From Diabrotica undecimpunctata (taxonomy: Eukaryota; Arthropoda; Insecta; Coleoptera; Chrysomelidae): a stretch of DNA of 64,000 bases. The notes below the pieces were generated by a model that was not told the origin of the DNA, made no database searches, and worked only from the letters and a program-made list of their open reading frames with translations. Shown here piece by piece: positions 1-11,499 of the stretch (position 1 is the first letter of the stretch; each line of letters begins with the position of its first letter). The stretch is taken from contig NC_092804.1 of NCBI RefSeq assembly GCF_040954645.1, forward strand, positions 45,475,753-45,539,752. Direction: 5' to 3'. The position numbers were made by a program, and so were the translations under genes.

Positions 1-60
1 GCACCTAAAGGAACCTATAATCAGAACAATATACAAAATGGATGCGGCTAATATTTTTTC

Positions 61-1011
61 AACTATTGAAAGCCTTCGAAGTGAACTGGTTCGAAAGGAT
101 ATTCTCTTATCTTCAGCAACAACACTTCGATTATTTCATAAAGCCAATAATTTTAAGTACAAAACTTTAGACAAGCGCCATAATGGAAAGTACTAGAATA
201 ATTATTTCTTTAAGAAACATTTCTATCAGATAGATAACTTAGTATCAAAAAATGAAACGAAACGTTGTTTATTTAGATGAGACCTAGTGTGATACTCATG
301 ACAGGACAGAGAATTATAATTTTACACTGCGGTTGAGAAAATATATGGATCGATGATGTATTATTAATATCTGCAAAAAAATATTACAAGGCGTCTCTAG
401 GTTATCATGAGGATATGGAAAGTTTAATTTTTGAATCATGGTTTGAAGAACCTCTTCTTCCGAGATTACCTAAATATAGTGTGATTATCATGGACAATGT
501 ATCATATTATTCAAGATTAATGAGAAAATTTCAAATATTACCTGAAACAAATTACAAATTCAAGAATTTTTATTTGAGAAAGATTTGTACTTTGAGGCAT
601 CATATAGTAAAAAGCAATTGTTAGAGGTTGTTTACAGTAGACAGTACCAGAAGGAATATGTTGTTGATAACTGTACTCGCAGTAATGGGCATACCGTGCT
701 TGGTATGCCCAGTATTACAATTTACAATCGTACTTCCTCCTTACTATTGTAAATTGAACCCAATAGAGTTAATATGGACACAACTTAAAGGAAATAGAAG
801 AAGAAGAAACGTGGCTCCTAAATTTTTGTCTACTGCTCTCCAGTTAATTTGAAGAGAAGTCACAAAGATCACAGCAACCAACTGGACAAGTGTAATCAAA
901 CATGTAATCGCAGTGGAAAATGACTATGTTAAATATTTACTAGCATTAACCAAATTAACTATAAATATAGAAGATACAACTGATACTAGTGATAACAGTG
1001 ATTCTGAGTAG
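61..1011 (+). pseudogene. Decayed DDE_3-type DNA transposase
   Basis: Reading across frames gives a transposase of the IS630/Tc1 superfamily, DDE_3 type. An N-terminal helix-turn-helix remnant (RLFHKANNFKYKTLDKR) is near 125-190. The first catalytic Asp is in VVYLDET (codon 276-278), the second in IIMDNVSYYS (codon 493-495) and the Glu in LNPIELIW (codon 766-768). The second Asp and the Glu lie about 90 codons apart, much more than the 34-39 of classic Tc1/mariner, which fits the longer DDE_3 group. Stops and shifts (for example near 624 and 700) break it; codons between them read YSKKQLLEVVY and VVDNCTRSNGH in another frame. The acidic Ser/Asp tail ends at 1009-1011. It lies inside the presumed ST7 intron and cannot make active enzyme. 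The family call is firm; terminal repeats were not found. Confidence 0.8.
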
Positions 1012-1582
1012 ATTAGTAAGTTCTTCTTCTAAATCAAAGTACAGGTTAGGTTATTAGAAAATACCTGCTGGATATATAAAAAAAGATGTTCATACAAGTT
1101 TTAGACTTCTTACCCATTTTTAAATTATTGAGGTACTAAGTATTCTCTCACACGGTGTCAAACCAAAGTTGTTAATAGAATACCCTGTATATAATTTAAA
1201 AAATGAATTCTCTATTTTTTTTTTATTACAATAACTAAGTTATCAGGGATAAAATGTGATCATAAGTTTTAAAACTTATGAGCAGTTGTGTTATTAAAAC
1301 GTTTGTATACTTAAATACTTGTACATAAAACATTTGTTTAATTGTATGTGATAATTACTTTTATTAACAATTTTTTATAGGTATTGTTATTTTACAATAA
1401 GTTCTATTTAGCCGAGTCGATTAGTGTTATCTCTTCCTAGATATATCACAGAAGTTAACAACACCAATATTTTTTATTTAAACTTTATAGAAAATGAAAC
1501 TTTTTCTTAAATAAAATTAAATAAAAATAAAAACTTTTATTTAATTAAAAATTAGATATCTACGCTACTGTTCAATAAAGTA
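1012..1582. other. AT-rich stretch, nothing recognised
   Basis: AT-rich presumed ST7 intron sequence between two transposon relics. No open frame, RNA gene or repeat boundary could be supported. Confidence 0.5.
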
Positions 1583-2190
1583 GTGACCACTCTGACATTG
1601 TTGCCATTTTCTAGTATTTTACCCGTTCTGGTTCCTATAAATTTTCTCACGAAATTACGTGTCGACTATAACAACTCTACGGAGAACAGCGACCCCTCAA
1701 ATGTAACAGTCAATCAAATAGCACACCAACTGCTGATGAATGATACAGGGGAATACTTTTCACCAAAATCCCATACCACCATAAAATTTCTTAACCACCT
1801 TCTTTCCTATACCATCTATTACAATATCTGAACCAGCAATCCAAAAATATTGCAAAAGGAAAGTTGCAGGTTTCGATGATATGTGTATATAAATGTGTCA
1901 AAAAAATCATGCCAGATCCCGAAGATCTGGAGAAAAGCGCAAATTATAGCCATTCTCAAACCTGGCAAAAACCCTACCGACCCTAAAAGCTACAGACCAA
2001 TATTTCTGCTTTGCCACATAGATTATGCCGTATAAAATTATGGAACGAATCACCTTTGGCCGGGTCATGAAAACCATGGAATCTCTTCTTATCCCACAAC
2101 TAGCGGGTTTTAGACTGAAGAAAAGCTGTGCCGACCAAGATCTTCACCTTACACAGTATAATTAAATTTAACAACACTGACTACAGCAAC
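1583..2190 (+). pseudogene. Jockey-like reverse transcriptase fragment
   Basis: The first part reads SNVTVNQIAHQLLMNDTG, the linker before the reverse transcriptase in Jockey-clade elements. With frame changes it continues as IWRKAQIIAILKPGKNP, then DPKSYRPI, KIMERITFGRV and PQLAGFRLKKSCADQ, which are the fingers and first palm motifs of a non-LTR RT. Several stops and shifts show it is dead. No catalytic YADD box, endonuclease or 3' tail is left, so it is an internal fragment in the presumed ST7 intron. Confidence 0.7.
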
Positions 2191-2672
2191 GTGTCTCTGT
2201 TTATTACTGACAACGAAAACAAAATAAAAGGACGTAGGATTCCCCTTAAAACATAAACAAAAAGAACAAATTATAATATTATATAACCAAAAAGGATTGC
2301 CAAAAGATTTTAATTCCATAGTTTTTTATAAAGGAAAAAACAATTTTACGTAACGCGTTGTTCGGACCCCCCACTCCCGCCCTTGTAACACACCGTAACG
2401 TTTTATAAGACCCCCACCCCCCAAATTGCGTTACGTAATACTTGAACGACCCTTTATTGGATGGAAATAATTAAGATCTACAACTTTGCTTGCAAAATAG
2501 ACATTCGCACAGAAAAATTGTTATAATATAGGCCCTACTTATATTCATTGTATTCACTTTTATTTATTCCTACCTTTTACTATATTATATCAATGCTATT
2601 TAGTATTTTTGACCAGTATTCTACGTAAAAAAAGGTGACGTTGTGCTGATGCTTATTAATTTTTTGTTTCAG
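2191..2672 (+). other. Intron end upstream of ST7 exon
   Basis: AT-rich sequence ending in a pyrimidine tract and TTTGTTTCAG, the splice acceptor for the next exon. It contains short C/G-rich patches (2365-2430) around two CCCCCAC-like runs, of unknown origin. No gene. Confidence 0.6.
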
Positions 2673-3575
2673 CATCAAGGTACCCTGATGGAAGCTCAAC
2701 ACAGGCGGGACACAAATGTCCTCATTTATATAAGACGCCGACTAGCGATGTGTGCCAGAAAGTTAGGTAAAGTCAAAGAAGCAGTAAAAGTGTTTCGTGA
2801 TCTAACGAAAGAAGTACCTCCAATTATGCATGTCCTTAACATACACGAGAATCTCATAGAAGCCCTATTGGAAATGCAAGCGTATGCCGACGTACAAGCA
2901 GTCTTAGCGCGATACGATGAAATCTCGCTTCCAAAATCTGCAACCATATGCTATACAAGTGCATTGTTAAAAGCTCGATTAGTCGCGGATAAGTTCTCCC
3001 TAGATGTCGCTAGTAAACGTGGTTTAAATAATGCCGAAATGGCTGCCGTGGAGGCGATACACCGAGCAGTAGAGTTTAATCCCCATGTTCCTAAATACCT
3101 CTTAGAAATGAAGCCCTTGATCTTACCTCCTGAACACGTTTTGAAACGAGGCGATTCTGAAGCTCTAGCGTACGCATTTTTCCATTTGTCTCATTGGAAA
3201 GCTGTGGAAGGAGCTTTGAATTTACTTTACTGCACCTGGGAAGGAACCTTCAGGATGCTTCCATATCCTCTTGAAAAAGGCCATTTATTTTATCCATACC
3301 CTACATGTACAGAATGCGCCGACAGAGAGTTACTCCCTCCATTCCACGAGGTTTCCGTTTATCCAAAAAAGGAACTTCCATTTTTTATTATCTTTACAGC
3401 TGGACTATGTTCCTTTACAGCTCTATTGGCGTTACTAACGCATCAGTATCCGGAGCTGATGGGAATCTTCGCCAAATCGGTGGTCAGTTGGATGTCAATG
3501 CCAATCTATTATTTGTATGAGAAAGTAGAGGGAGTCTTGCCGAGTAATTTACTTCAACAATTGATACGAATTTAG
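2673..3575 (+). CDS. ST7: ST7 homologue, terminal exon
   Basis: This exon encodes the last 300 residues of the insect homologue of suppressor of tumorigenicity 7 (ST7/ST7L), a conserved multi-pass membrane protein of poorly defined function. It starts after the acceptor TTTGTTTCAG, so the frame-compatible ATG at 2643 is intronic. Conserved blocks in order are [108 protein letters not shown] and [12 protein letters not shown] hydrophobic segment ([19 protein letters not shown]) lies about 50 residues from the end, before a short divergent tail ending QQLIRI. The frame is uninterrupted. Family length is about 550-585 residues, so the N-terminal half lies upstream of position 1. No perfect AATAAA follows within 100 bases. 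It is the only well-conserved metazoan gene in the window. Confidence 0.93.
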   Translation, partial: HQGTLMEAQHRRDTNVLIYIRRRLAMCARKLGKVKEAVKVFRDLTKEVPPIMHVLNIHENLIEALLEMQAYADVQAVLARYDEISLPKSATICYTSALLKARLVADKFSLDVASKRGLNNAEMAAVEAIHRAVEFNPHVPKYLLEMKPLILPPEHVLKRGDSEALAYAFFHLSHWKAVEGALNLLYCTWEGTFRMLPYPLEKGHLFYPYPTCTECADRELLPPFHEVSVYPKKELPFFIIFTAGLCSFTALLALLTHQYPELMGIFAKSVVSWMSMPIYYLYEKVEGVLPSNLLQQLIRI

Positions 3576-4859
3576 TTGTCTAGCAGAAGTGGTTGTGTTG
3601 TTGTAATTTGTCTCTTTCGTTAGCGTCAATTAGAAAGTAAAGTATTTATTTTTATATAAAAATGTTTTAAATCTATTTTGTACTCTTTTTATGAAGAATC
3701 ATGAAGAAAAAATACTGATAATATGCATGCAGAAAGCAATACTAAACAACAAAATATGTTAAGAAGTCTTGTTTCCCTTACATAGGACGAAGTAAAAAAT
3801 TCCGCACTGTTTATAATTCACTATATAAGCGGATCACTATATAAGAGGATTTTAGAACAAAAAATCAACGTTACACACTACTATTTTTCCAAGAAACAAG
3901 CAACTGCTCGGCTATTAAATTTCCTATCAAAAGTCATTTGTTTACGCGATTAGTAAACAAAAAAATCGTTGGAAAAGCGTGTCTGTAGTCGACATTTCGT
4001 TATAAAATGTTTCTTAACTCTTCCATAACTTTGTTATCTGGAGCATGTTTAAATTATAATTATAAACAATCATCCGGAGACACTTTTACAAAAATGTTCC
4101 AACTCACTACAAATAACTTAAGCTATTTTTGTAGAGATTTCGACTGGACTACTATCAGGCATTATATAACAGACATATTAGGTTGTCCATTTGTACTGCA
4201 TGAATTAGCCACTCAGATTGGCGCGGTACATCATACTGATATAGTTTTAAACATATTCTAAAACACTCTTTGTATGAGCAAATATGTTTCTCTGTATTAT
4301 TTCAAAATTAGAAACGAATTTATGAACAATTTTCTTGATAAATAAATATATGAAAACTAAACAATTGACGCTGACAAAAAATTACACTGTTTGTTTTCAG
4401 TGGATATATGGATCGTACTTATATTAGAGATTAGGTATTTTATTTATTGTGTTTTTGTAGACGACTTTTATCTTAAAATTATATTTTTTATAATTGTTTT
4501 CATTAGACAAAGAAATCGGTTTTGTAATTGAAAATATGGTGTCCGAACATAGTTTATTTATATAAATTTTAACCTAGTCATTTTATTTATTGTAATTCTG
4601 TCTTTTTAATTCACATTCGAATGTTATCACAATATTCTGTTTCTTCAATTACATGACATTTCATGCAGATTACTGTCTTTTTATTAAACAGCGTTTAAAT
4701 ACATTTTAGTTTGTTTAATTTATTTACTAACCCTTTATTCTTTATATAGGTTTTTTTACGTAGACTACACATTAGGTTTATATTTGAAGGAAATCGAATT
4801 TCATGTCTGAAAATTTTCACTTCCAGGTAAACGGGAAGTCGCCATCAACTTGAAAATGA
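3576..4859. other. ST7 3' flank, AT-rich
   Basis: Presumed ST7 3' UTR, then intergenic DNA. A perfect 16-bp tandem pair (CACTATATAAGCGGAT, then CACTATATAAGAGGAT with one change) sits at 3819-3850; such motifs occur in DNA-transposon ends, but no partner was found. A short open frame at 4007-4261 (84 codons) has no recognisable domain and is probably chance. Confidence 0.5.
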
Positions 4860-5969
4860 ATATGTTGAAAGGAGCTCCTGTAAGCACACATGTGGAGGTG
4901 CCAATTTATCTGGCTGGTGTAATGAGTCACTTTTTTTGCAGTTCCTGGGGCAATTTAGATGTCATGTAAAACCATCTATTGAAGACCCAGTTATTTTAGT
5001 TCTTGAAAACCATGATGTCACGTTAATATACCAGTGATTCAGTGTTGTCAAAATAATGGCATAATATTGGTTACTTTCCAACTACACACAACCTTCAGCC
5101 GCTTGATAGGACTGTCTTTAGGCCAATGAAAACGTATTACAATACAGCTTATAGTGAATAGATGCTTATGCATCCAGGGCAGCCTATTATTATTTACGAC
5201 GTAGAATTAATAGGAAAAGCATTTCCAAAAGCTTTTTGTTCATCGAATATTCTTAAAGGTTTTAAGAATATATTAAGAACATGAATTAATTACCTCTTAT
5301 GTTTCGGATCGTTCAATAGAAAATAACAACAAAGGTGTTAATGCTCAATCTGAAAGTACCGAGAGCTTGGTTGTTCAACGTAAAACTTCAAATCGTTTAT
5401 GTGATGTTGCAGCTTCTTCAAGTGTTAGTCAGCTTCATTAGCTTTAGCTAATCAGACCGAAAACTCTTGTAGTATTCTAAAAACCGAAACCAAATTAATT
5501 TTTCTTCGATATCCAGAAATGCTACGTCCATTTCCTAAAGTACCTCTCCGCAAAAAGGTCAGTGGAGAAAGAACACGAGGAAAATCTCGCATATTGACAC
5601 ACTCCCGAAAAATGTGAAATATCACAGTTAAAAAAATTAAAACCAACTAATCTTAAAAATACTAAAAGGCAAATATTTGGGTATTCCACGCAAAAGAGTT
5701 TATCAAAAATAAGAGAAACTTTTACTTCTCAAAAGGAAACCAAGAAGGAATTTACACCAAATTCGGAGTCCGAAAATGATAACTTGTCCCTTAGTAGTGA
5801 AAGCAGGGATGAAGAAAATTGGAAGGAGCGGATTCAAAGAGAGGAAGAAGCAACACTGCTGGAGAATAAGTTTGAAGATGCTGATTTAAAAATTGGGGAC
5901 TTTTTATTGGTCAAAGTTCAGGGCAAAAAGGTTCCGAAAATTATTTTGGTAACTGAATTAATGGTCTAA
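4860..5969 (+). pseudogene. Tigger/pogo-like transposase relic, C-terminal half
   Basis: Reading through frame changes recovers the second half of a pogo/Tigger (DDE_1) transposase: KGAPVSTHVEVP, a decayed second-Asp block (DPVILVLENHDVT, with E where D of LDNH is usual), then LDRTVFRPMKTYYNTAYSE with the third Asp, then GQPIIIYDVELIGKAFPKAF and SSNILKGF. The tail at 5784-5969 is still open: an acidic stretch, then LKIGDFLLVKVQGKK, a small domain common at the C-terminus of these insect proteins. The N-terminal DNA-binding half is missing. It is followed at once by clustered AAGGTACAA repeats that may be its 3' end. It differs from the pogo element at 14.5-17.3 kb. Confidence 0.75.
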
Positions 5970-6144
5970 GGTACAATACCAGGAGGTCCAAGGTACAAGA
6001 CCAAATTGTACCTTGGACCATCCTACACAAAATTAAAAATATTTAAATTTATCTCTTTTGCTGATTTGCTATGCTAAACCCCAACTCAATACGTTAAACA
6101 GTGAAATGGTTAAACAGTAATTAAAAAAAGTATCCCAAGGTACA
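5968..6144. repeat. AAGGTACAA cluster with perfect hairpin
   Basis: AAGGTACAA occurs at about 5968, 5990 and 6136 and inverted at 6007. Two of them form a perfect palindrome: 13-bp arms at 5985-5997 and 6007-6019 with a 9-base loop. Lying just past the Tigger-like tail, these could be subterminal transposase-binding sites. No matching cluster was seen on the 5' side. Confidence 0.6.
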
Positions 6145-6186
6145 ACACTCTATCCTATAATGTACATGCTTCCAGAGAGGAAAAAG

Positions 6187-6522
6187 AAGATGAATTAAAG
6201 AGAACTCAATATAATCCACGGAGACCTAAATGCAAAAGTTGGAAAGGACAAACGAGTCCGGTAAGAATAGTTTCCAAGAGCTTTCTAATGATAATTAATT
6301 AATATCTTAATAAGATTACTTAACATGGTGATAGCCAATATATACGTCGAACGAAAAAATATACGTAAGGGGACTTGGAAATCACTAGACCGACTTACAC
6401 TAACTATGACAGATCATCTCAATGTCACCTTAAGCCACCAATCTAACATCATTCCCGTAAGTACTAGAAGAGGGGCAAAGAGACAAGAAAATTCTATCAA
6501 AAAAATTAACAAAACCAGAAAA
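6187..6522 (+). pseudogene. Non-LTR endonuclease remnant
   Basis: Codons near 6200 read IIHGDLNAKVGKDKRVR, the GDxNAxxG box of an APE-type endonuclease. At 6325-6522 an open stretch reads MVIANIYVERKN, then TWKSLDRLTLTMTDH, where an intact element has the TWxSP...QIDYI block. The protein is heavily decayed and lacks the final SDHxxV box. It is probably an RTE- or Jockey-type fragment. Confidence 0.5.
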
Positions 6523-7472
6523 TAATTCAAAACAACGATGTGTATATATATGAGGAAGGAAATATCTAGACAGAATAGCAAGAAATAATAAGATGGACAG
6601 AACATTTTAAAGAAAAACTTGAGACCATATTAATCTTGGCTTTAGGTATTAAATATATAAAGGTACCGTATTGTATGCTTCCTCTCATCTACAAACAAAA
6701 AATGAGTAGATAGGTTCATATGAGTAGATAATGTATATCGAAAATGTTATCTATGCACGATTGTACTGCACTCACAGGTGGATCTGACACCTGAATACTT
6801 ACCAAAAGTAAAGAAAGACAATTAGCTACTTTTGAAATACATCTTAAGACATATATACAAAGGAACGAATGGAAAAGGAAAGTATTTTGAAGTAGGTAAA
6901 ATATTTCATTCCTAGCTGAGCTCTTTCAGCTTATAAAGCTATCCTCAGAGTTGTGGTCCGATTTATAAAGTACCCGACCATCATTAGATAATTAAAAATT
7001 AGAATTAGATATTAAATTATTTAAAATGCAACGCTTTTTACACTTAGAGAACATCCTAACATTATATACATGCCAGCTCCTAGCAGATATGCAATTAGTA
7101 ATACACTAACGTTAGTAGCGACATCTAGTTAGTTTTGCTCAAATTTTTAAAAGTTCTCATCAAAATTGTAACTGTATTTTTGTGAATAAATTATCAATAT
7201 TTATCAATTTAAAACTCCAAAATTATTTGTTATATAACACTCAATGTGTTTTGTATTCAATATTATTACATGTGATCACAAGGATCTGGAAATGATTTCT
7301 GCATTTTAGTATGTATACCTAAATGTTTTATTATGTGTAGTTCATTCATGGAGCTTGTCTTTTATTAACAGGATTCTTAAATTATATATTAATGGTTTGG
7401 TAAGATTACGTAATAATACGTGTTTCTAATAGTGCATCCTTTGGATGACTTATTAAGTATCCAATACATATT
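6523..7472. other. AT-rich stretch, nothing recognised
   Basis: AT-rich DNA without a supported gene. It may contain decayed 3' sequence of the minus-strand relic next door, but no C-terminal motif of that family could be read. Confidence 0.4.
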
Positions 7473-8262
7473 TTAATTGTGCAATTCATGTTCTATTTCC
7501 TTCTTTTTTAGTTCTTGAAGAATTTTCTTTTCATTTTCTGGCGTCGTTGAATCATTTTTATTTTTATAAAGTATAGTATATTTATCGCAACTACTGCAGG
7601 TGTCGCTGCGTGGAGATCCAAATTTAATGTTGAAGTTATTATTAAAAATTTTGCGATAAAACTCATATGGAACATCTGGAAGAGATAAAGCCTTATACAT
7701 ATTGTACATTTTTCTTATTGTTAGACTGTCTGGTAAGTACACCACTATAGATTTTTTTCTACTGTAGTGGCTCTGTCGGCCCTTAAAGGAACTAATATAA
7801 TCTTCTACAGCTGCAAATGTGGTCGAAGGCTTTGCATAATGTACGTATTTATATTTACCCCTCATATCTGTAGAGGTGCCTTACTAGTTTTCTTTAAAGA
7901 CTTCTGAATCATTTGTAGACGACGTCCAGTAATGCCATGCAATAAAACAAAAGCTCTCATGCAAACTGAACTCTTACTTTATAAAAATATGCTTTATCGC
8001 GAAACGGCATCATTTTCATTTTTTCGTGATTAAATTACTTAATAATGGTATTTCTTTCGAAAAATCCAATCTTTTGAAAGCATTTGTACCGGGAGCACTT
8101 ACAATCTGGCCATATTTCGTGTGAACTTAACCTCAATTGCTTCATAACATCACATAACTTTCCACTACTTCTTTTTCTCTTCTTGGAACCCACGTTTAAG
8201 TTCTGCACAGTACTTTCATGACTGCTGCCAGAATTTAAGTCTCTGTCTTTCTTTCCATTATA
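7473..8262 (-). pseudogene. CGGQNRN-family transposase-like relic, N-terminal half
   Basis: The open part (7473-7865) reads VEDYISSFKGRQSHYSRKK, then YLPDSLTIRKMYNMYKAL and a cysteine knuckle SPRSDTCSSCDKY. Upstream with frame changes come CKCSRYKCFQKI and VCMRAFVLLHGITGRRLQM. This order (a Cys-rich N-terminus, a GIT/GRR helix region, the SHY..LP..T..KMY block, then CxxC) is shared by a large group of uncharacterised insect proteins whose C-terminal half carries SD.CGGQNRN; that half is deleted here but survives in the relic at 28950-30251. I infer a mobile-element transposase. The relic is dead, with stops near 8030 and 7866 and loss of the C-terminus. Confidence 0.65.
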
Positions 8263-8398
8263 TAATTTTAAAATACACTACTACTTATTTGAAGATGGAC
8301 ATAAACAAAACAGACTCTAAACTAAACCGCATACTTACACGTGTACGAGACGAATGACTAATCTTTTTAACCGTGCGTCGTATAGCAACCACGCAGAA

Positions 8399-8595
8399 AG
8401 ACTTACAACGTTTTTGCAGTGTTTCACATGGACTTTCAGCGTTTTTGTCCTAGATGAGATTATTTAGTTTGTGAATAAATCTTAGACTTACAGCGATACT
8501 GTCAAGCAGCCCAGGCGATTCGAATATACTTTTTACAAGTAGTTTTTTGGTACAATATTCCCTTTTACCATAAAAATGGACTTTCATTGTTTTTG
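8399..8595 (+). repeat. Four copies of an 18-bp GACTT-type motif
   Basis: Similar 18-mers start at 8399, 8430, 8484 and 8578; the clearest is GGACTTTCAGCGTTTTTG at 8430. The consensus is RGACTTWCARCGTTTTTG, all in the same orientation and irregularly spaced. They sit upstream of the minus-strand CGGQNRN relic, so they may be its subterminal binding sites. Confidence 0.55.
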
Positions 8596-8739
8596 CCGTG
8601 TAGGCTTCAAATATTATTTTCCTTCTAAGCTAGTAATATCACTAACTATTCCGTGACACTGCTTTACTGTTAACGTTCTCTTCAAAATCCAAATTGATAA
8701 TTCAGTATAAACGTCTCTAGGGGAAAAAGGCTTTTATAG

Positions 8740-9219
8740 TAGGAGACATTTGGTAGAAGGCATTTAAGAAGTCCTCAATGTCTTGATCATTGTTGCTTTG
8801 TTGAACGACGGCACTGAAAAAAATGCGCTACTTTCTCAGCGAATACTTCCGATTTTTCAAAGCTTAGAAAGCGTCCATGTTCTAATAGTTTTTCTTATGG
8901 TAGAAATTATCAAGGTTGATCGTTAAAGTTTTTGTTGCTTTCCATAATGAGTGATCGTCAGGGGATAACTGCTTCTTGTACAGTTTTCGTGAGTTTGTAG
9001 GTTAATTTATTTTCGTTTATCTAACGAATTTCTGGTTCTTAGCCAGGTTCGTCTTTTTTCTGCAATCATTTGGCCTGGGTGAAGAGTTATAGTTTGATTT
9101 TTTTCGTTCTTTTTATGATTATCGGGAATAGCTGTCCATGCGATACTCTGGACATTCTTTGTTAGGTACTGTATGACTTTTTCTACATTATTGTTATTTT
9201 TTATGCGGTGATAAGACAA
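8740..9219 (-). pseudogene. Jockey linker fragment between endonuclease and RT
   Basis: The open part (9007-9219) reads AWTAIPDNHKKN, then MIAEKRRTWLRTRNSLDKRK, the basic linker (R..W..TR.P.DK) of Jockey-type ORF2. Past its stop the next codons read LSPDDHSLWKATKTL and later a decayed RIFFSAV, matching the DHSLWKATK block before the RT in this clade. Neither endonuclease nor RT core remains. Confidence 0.5.
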
Positions 9220-10540
9220 TTTTTATCGTCCAAAATATCTCTAAATAATTCTCAGCAATTCCCGACAGTACATAGTTTGGGCGTTTCTTCTTGTTTCCAT
9301 ATTGCATATGGGTTGAGACATAATAATAGAACTGTTGTGTGATAAGTCGAAATTTGTTTAAATATTGTTGTATATATCAGATATGCTTTTCGATATGATG
9401 AAATCCAAAAAATCTGAGATTTTATTTAGATTTGATTGTCAGTAAATAGTTTTCCACTTAATGTTTAGATTATTTTGTTGAGTGGGTTTATATAGCGTTT
9501 AGGGGATTTTCATCTACATTTAAACGCAACATGATTGGCATTCCAAGCGCCTGTCATTAAGCTTTAAAGCTAATTATACCGATGTATACTTTCTCAAAAC
9601 TAGAAATGGCGAATACTTAAGTCGGTACGCCCATTTGATGGGAAGCAAAATCACGTAACCGAGTCTCGGAGTGATCCAACTCTTTCTCTTCGAATACCTA
9701 CCTATAGTCTGTTTTCTGCGTGGATGGGCAAAATCTCGAAAGTCATTCCTGGTCTTGACGAATTGTGGTGCTTCAGCACTTTGTAATTCTTTGTCATTCT
9801 TGATTAGTAAACTAAGGAATGGAAGAAAGTAAAACATGGCATTCAAATAATTTTATTCGAATTTATGAACACAATCTAATTATTCTGTTGAACACATCGC
9901 GTAATCAGAGAAAGAAAACCTTATGTACAATATTTTCTTTTAAAAATAAACTATTGAATTTAATAAAGAAAAAATATAAACAAAAAGATCTTTGAAATAA
10001 AAAAAAATATGTTATTGAATAAATATATATAATCGCTTATAATATATTAATATTTATTTCACAAGTTAAATACAACAGAACATTTGTACTAAAATCACAA
10101 AAATATCACCTCTAGTGTAAGTTTCTAAAACGTATAATACTTATACCCGACCAGGTTTTAAAACATAAACAACCTTAATGCAAAAATTTGTAACTTCACA
10201 CAATATTATATCACCCAGAGTGTACTTTTCCACTTCTGTTACTACATTTATAAAAACTTTTATCGGTAGTGCCAAACTTAATACTACGAAGAACTTCAAA
10301 TTTAAAAAAGATAAAATATGCTTATTAGTAGAGAAAAATCTACAAACTATAAACTTTATGAGTTATCTACCGACATTTATTTATTTTATAATTATGGTAT
10401 TCTATGGTTTAGTAGCAATCGTTCACTCTCTAAACAGAATTTTTAATATGACACCCTTGTTTCCCATTTGTCTTTTAACAATTTTTACTTTTCTGAATTT
10501 TAGTATTCAATTACTGATGTAACATTGTTTGAGTGTGTAT
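9220..10540. other. AT-rich stretch, no supported gene
   Basis: AT-rich DNA. A 114-codon open frame at 10178-10522 (+) has hydrophobic stretches near its end but no motif, start context or neighbour to support it; a 90-codon frame at 9574-9846 (-) is equally featureless. Both are probably chance. Confidence 0.4.
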
Positions 10541-11290
10541 AAACTACTTTCACTCTCTGGGGGAACCTGTAATTCCTACAGAGAGGGTTCCCAGGTCGCG
10601 GATAGGAGAATGCCCGGCTGGGTTTACCGGTGGGTAAGAGGGAACAAAATACCTCCCGCGGATTAACAGGTAATTCACAGAATGATTGCCGGTAAAAGCA
10701 ATCCCCCACTTACTGACCAACTGCTTTGGGTGGATCACCTCTTGTCATGGGGTTGTAGTTATGTTGAGTATTCTTTGTTAGCTATGGCTTTCTTTATTTT
10801 GTTTTCTGGTGTGATCGTTTCTATTTGTACATTTGTGCAAAGGTGCACTGATATTAATCAGTGTACGTGTATTTTCTGGATTACAAAAAAGGCCAGACAT
10901 AATCGCCTTATAAAATTTCTTGAAAAGAAAAATTTAGACATGAGAGACATCGCATCAGGATCATTAGCGCTCTCTAATATAATCAGAAAGCTGTGGTAAA
11001 AGAAAACATTGTTTTTTTAGAAGAAATACAGATTGAAATGGATGACTGATCCTGAAAAGAAGAATCCTAGCTCCGACAGCAAAGGTTTATCCACATTAGA
11101 CCGTGAGGCCTTCCAAGTCGTTATCAAGAGAAATCCTCACGAACCAGAACACGCTGGAATTAATAGATTAATAGTTTTTGAGAAGAACGATTAAGATAAG
11201 TACATGGAATGTTAAAACAATATACAAAGCAGGAAAACTCTATAATGCCTTTTATGAAATGGAAAAATTGTCAAAATAACTGTCAAACTT
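10541..11290 (+). mobile_element. 5' end of an RTE-like retrotransposon
   Basis: A GC-richer block (10541-10740) with inverted CTCTCTG/CAGAGAG precedes an open stretch at 10682-10999 (105 codons, one hydrophobic segment, otherwise unrecognised). At about 11190 the codons read ISTWNVKTIYKAGKLYNAFY, the start of an APE endonuclease in RTE-like elements (TWNVRTLYxxGK). The frame then breaks and the rest is gone. I read it as leader plus ORF2 start of a 3'-truncated copy; the coding status of the 105-codon frame is unknown. Confidence 0.5.
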
Positions 11291-11499
11291 GGTATGAATT
11301 TTGGGATCCTCCCGGAAAAATATTAATTTTTGGCAGTTCCCTGAGTTATAATAGATATTTTAATTGTACCAACTGATTTATCAATTATATTATTAATCTT
11401 CTCGAGATTTGATAAATTTTGTTTGAATATTGGTAAATAAATAAATTTTTATTTGCCCAGTCAATGAAAAATAAAAGTGAGCTCTAAGTGAAGTGAAAA

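Noticed and set aside
10178..10522. 114-codon frame with hydrophobic stretches
   Set aside because: No recognisable motif, acceptor or conserved neighbour; AT-rich DNA easily yields Phe/Ile/Leu-rich frames.
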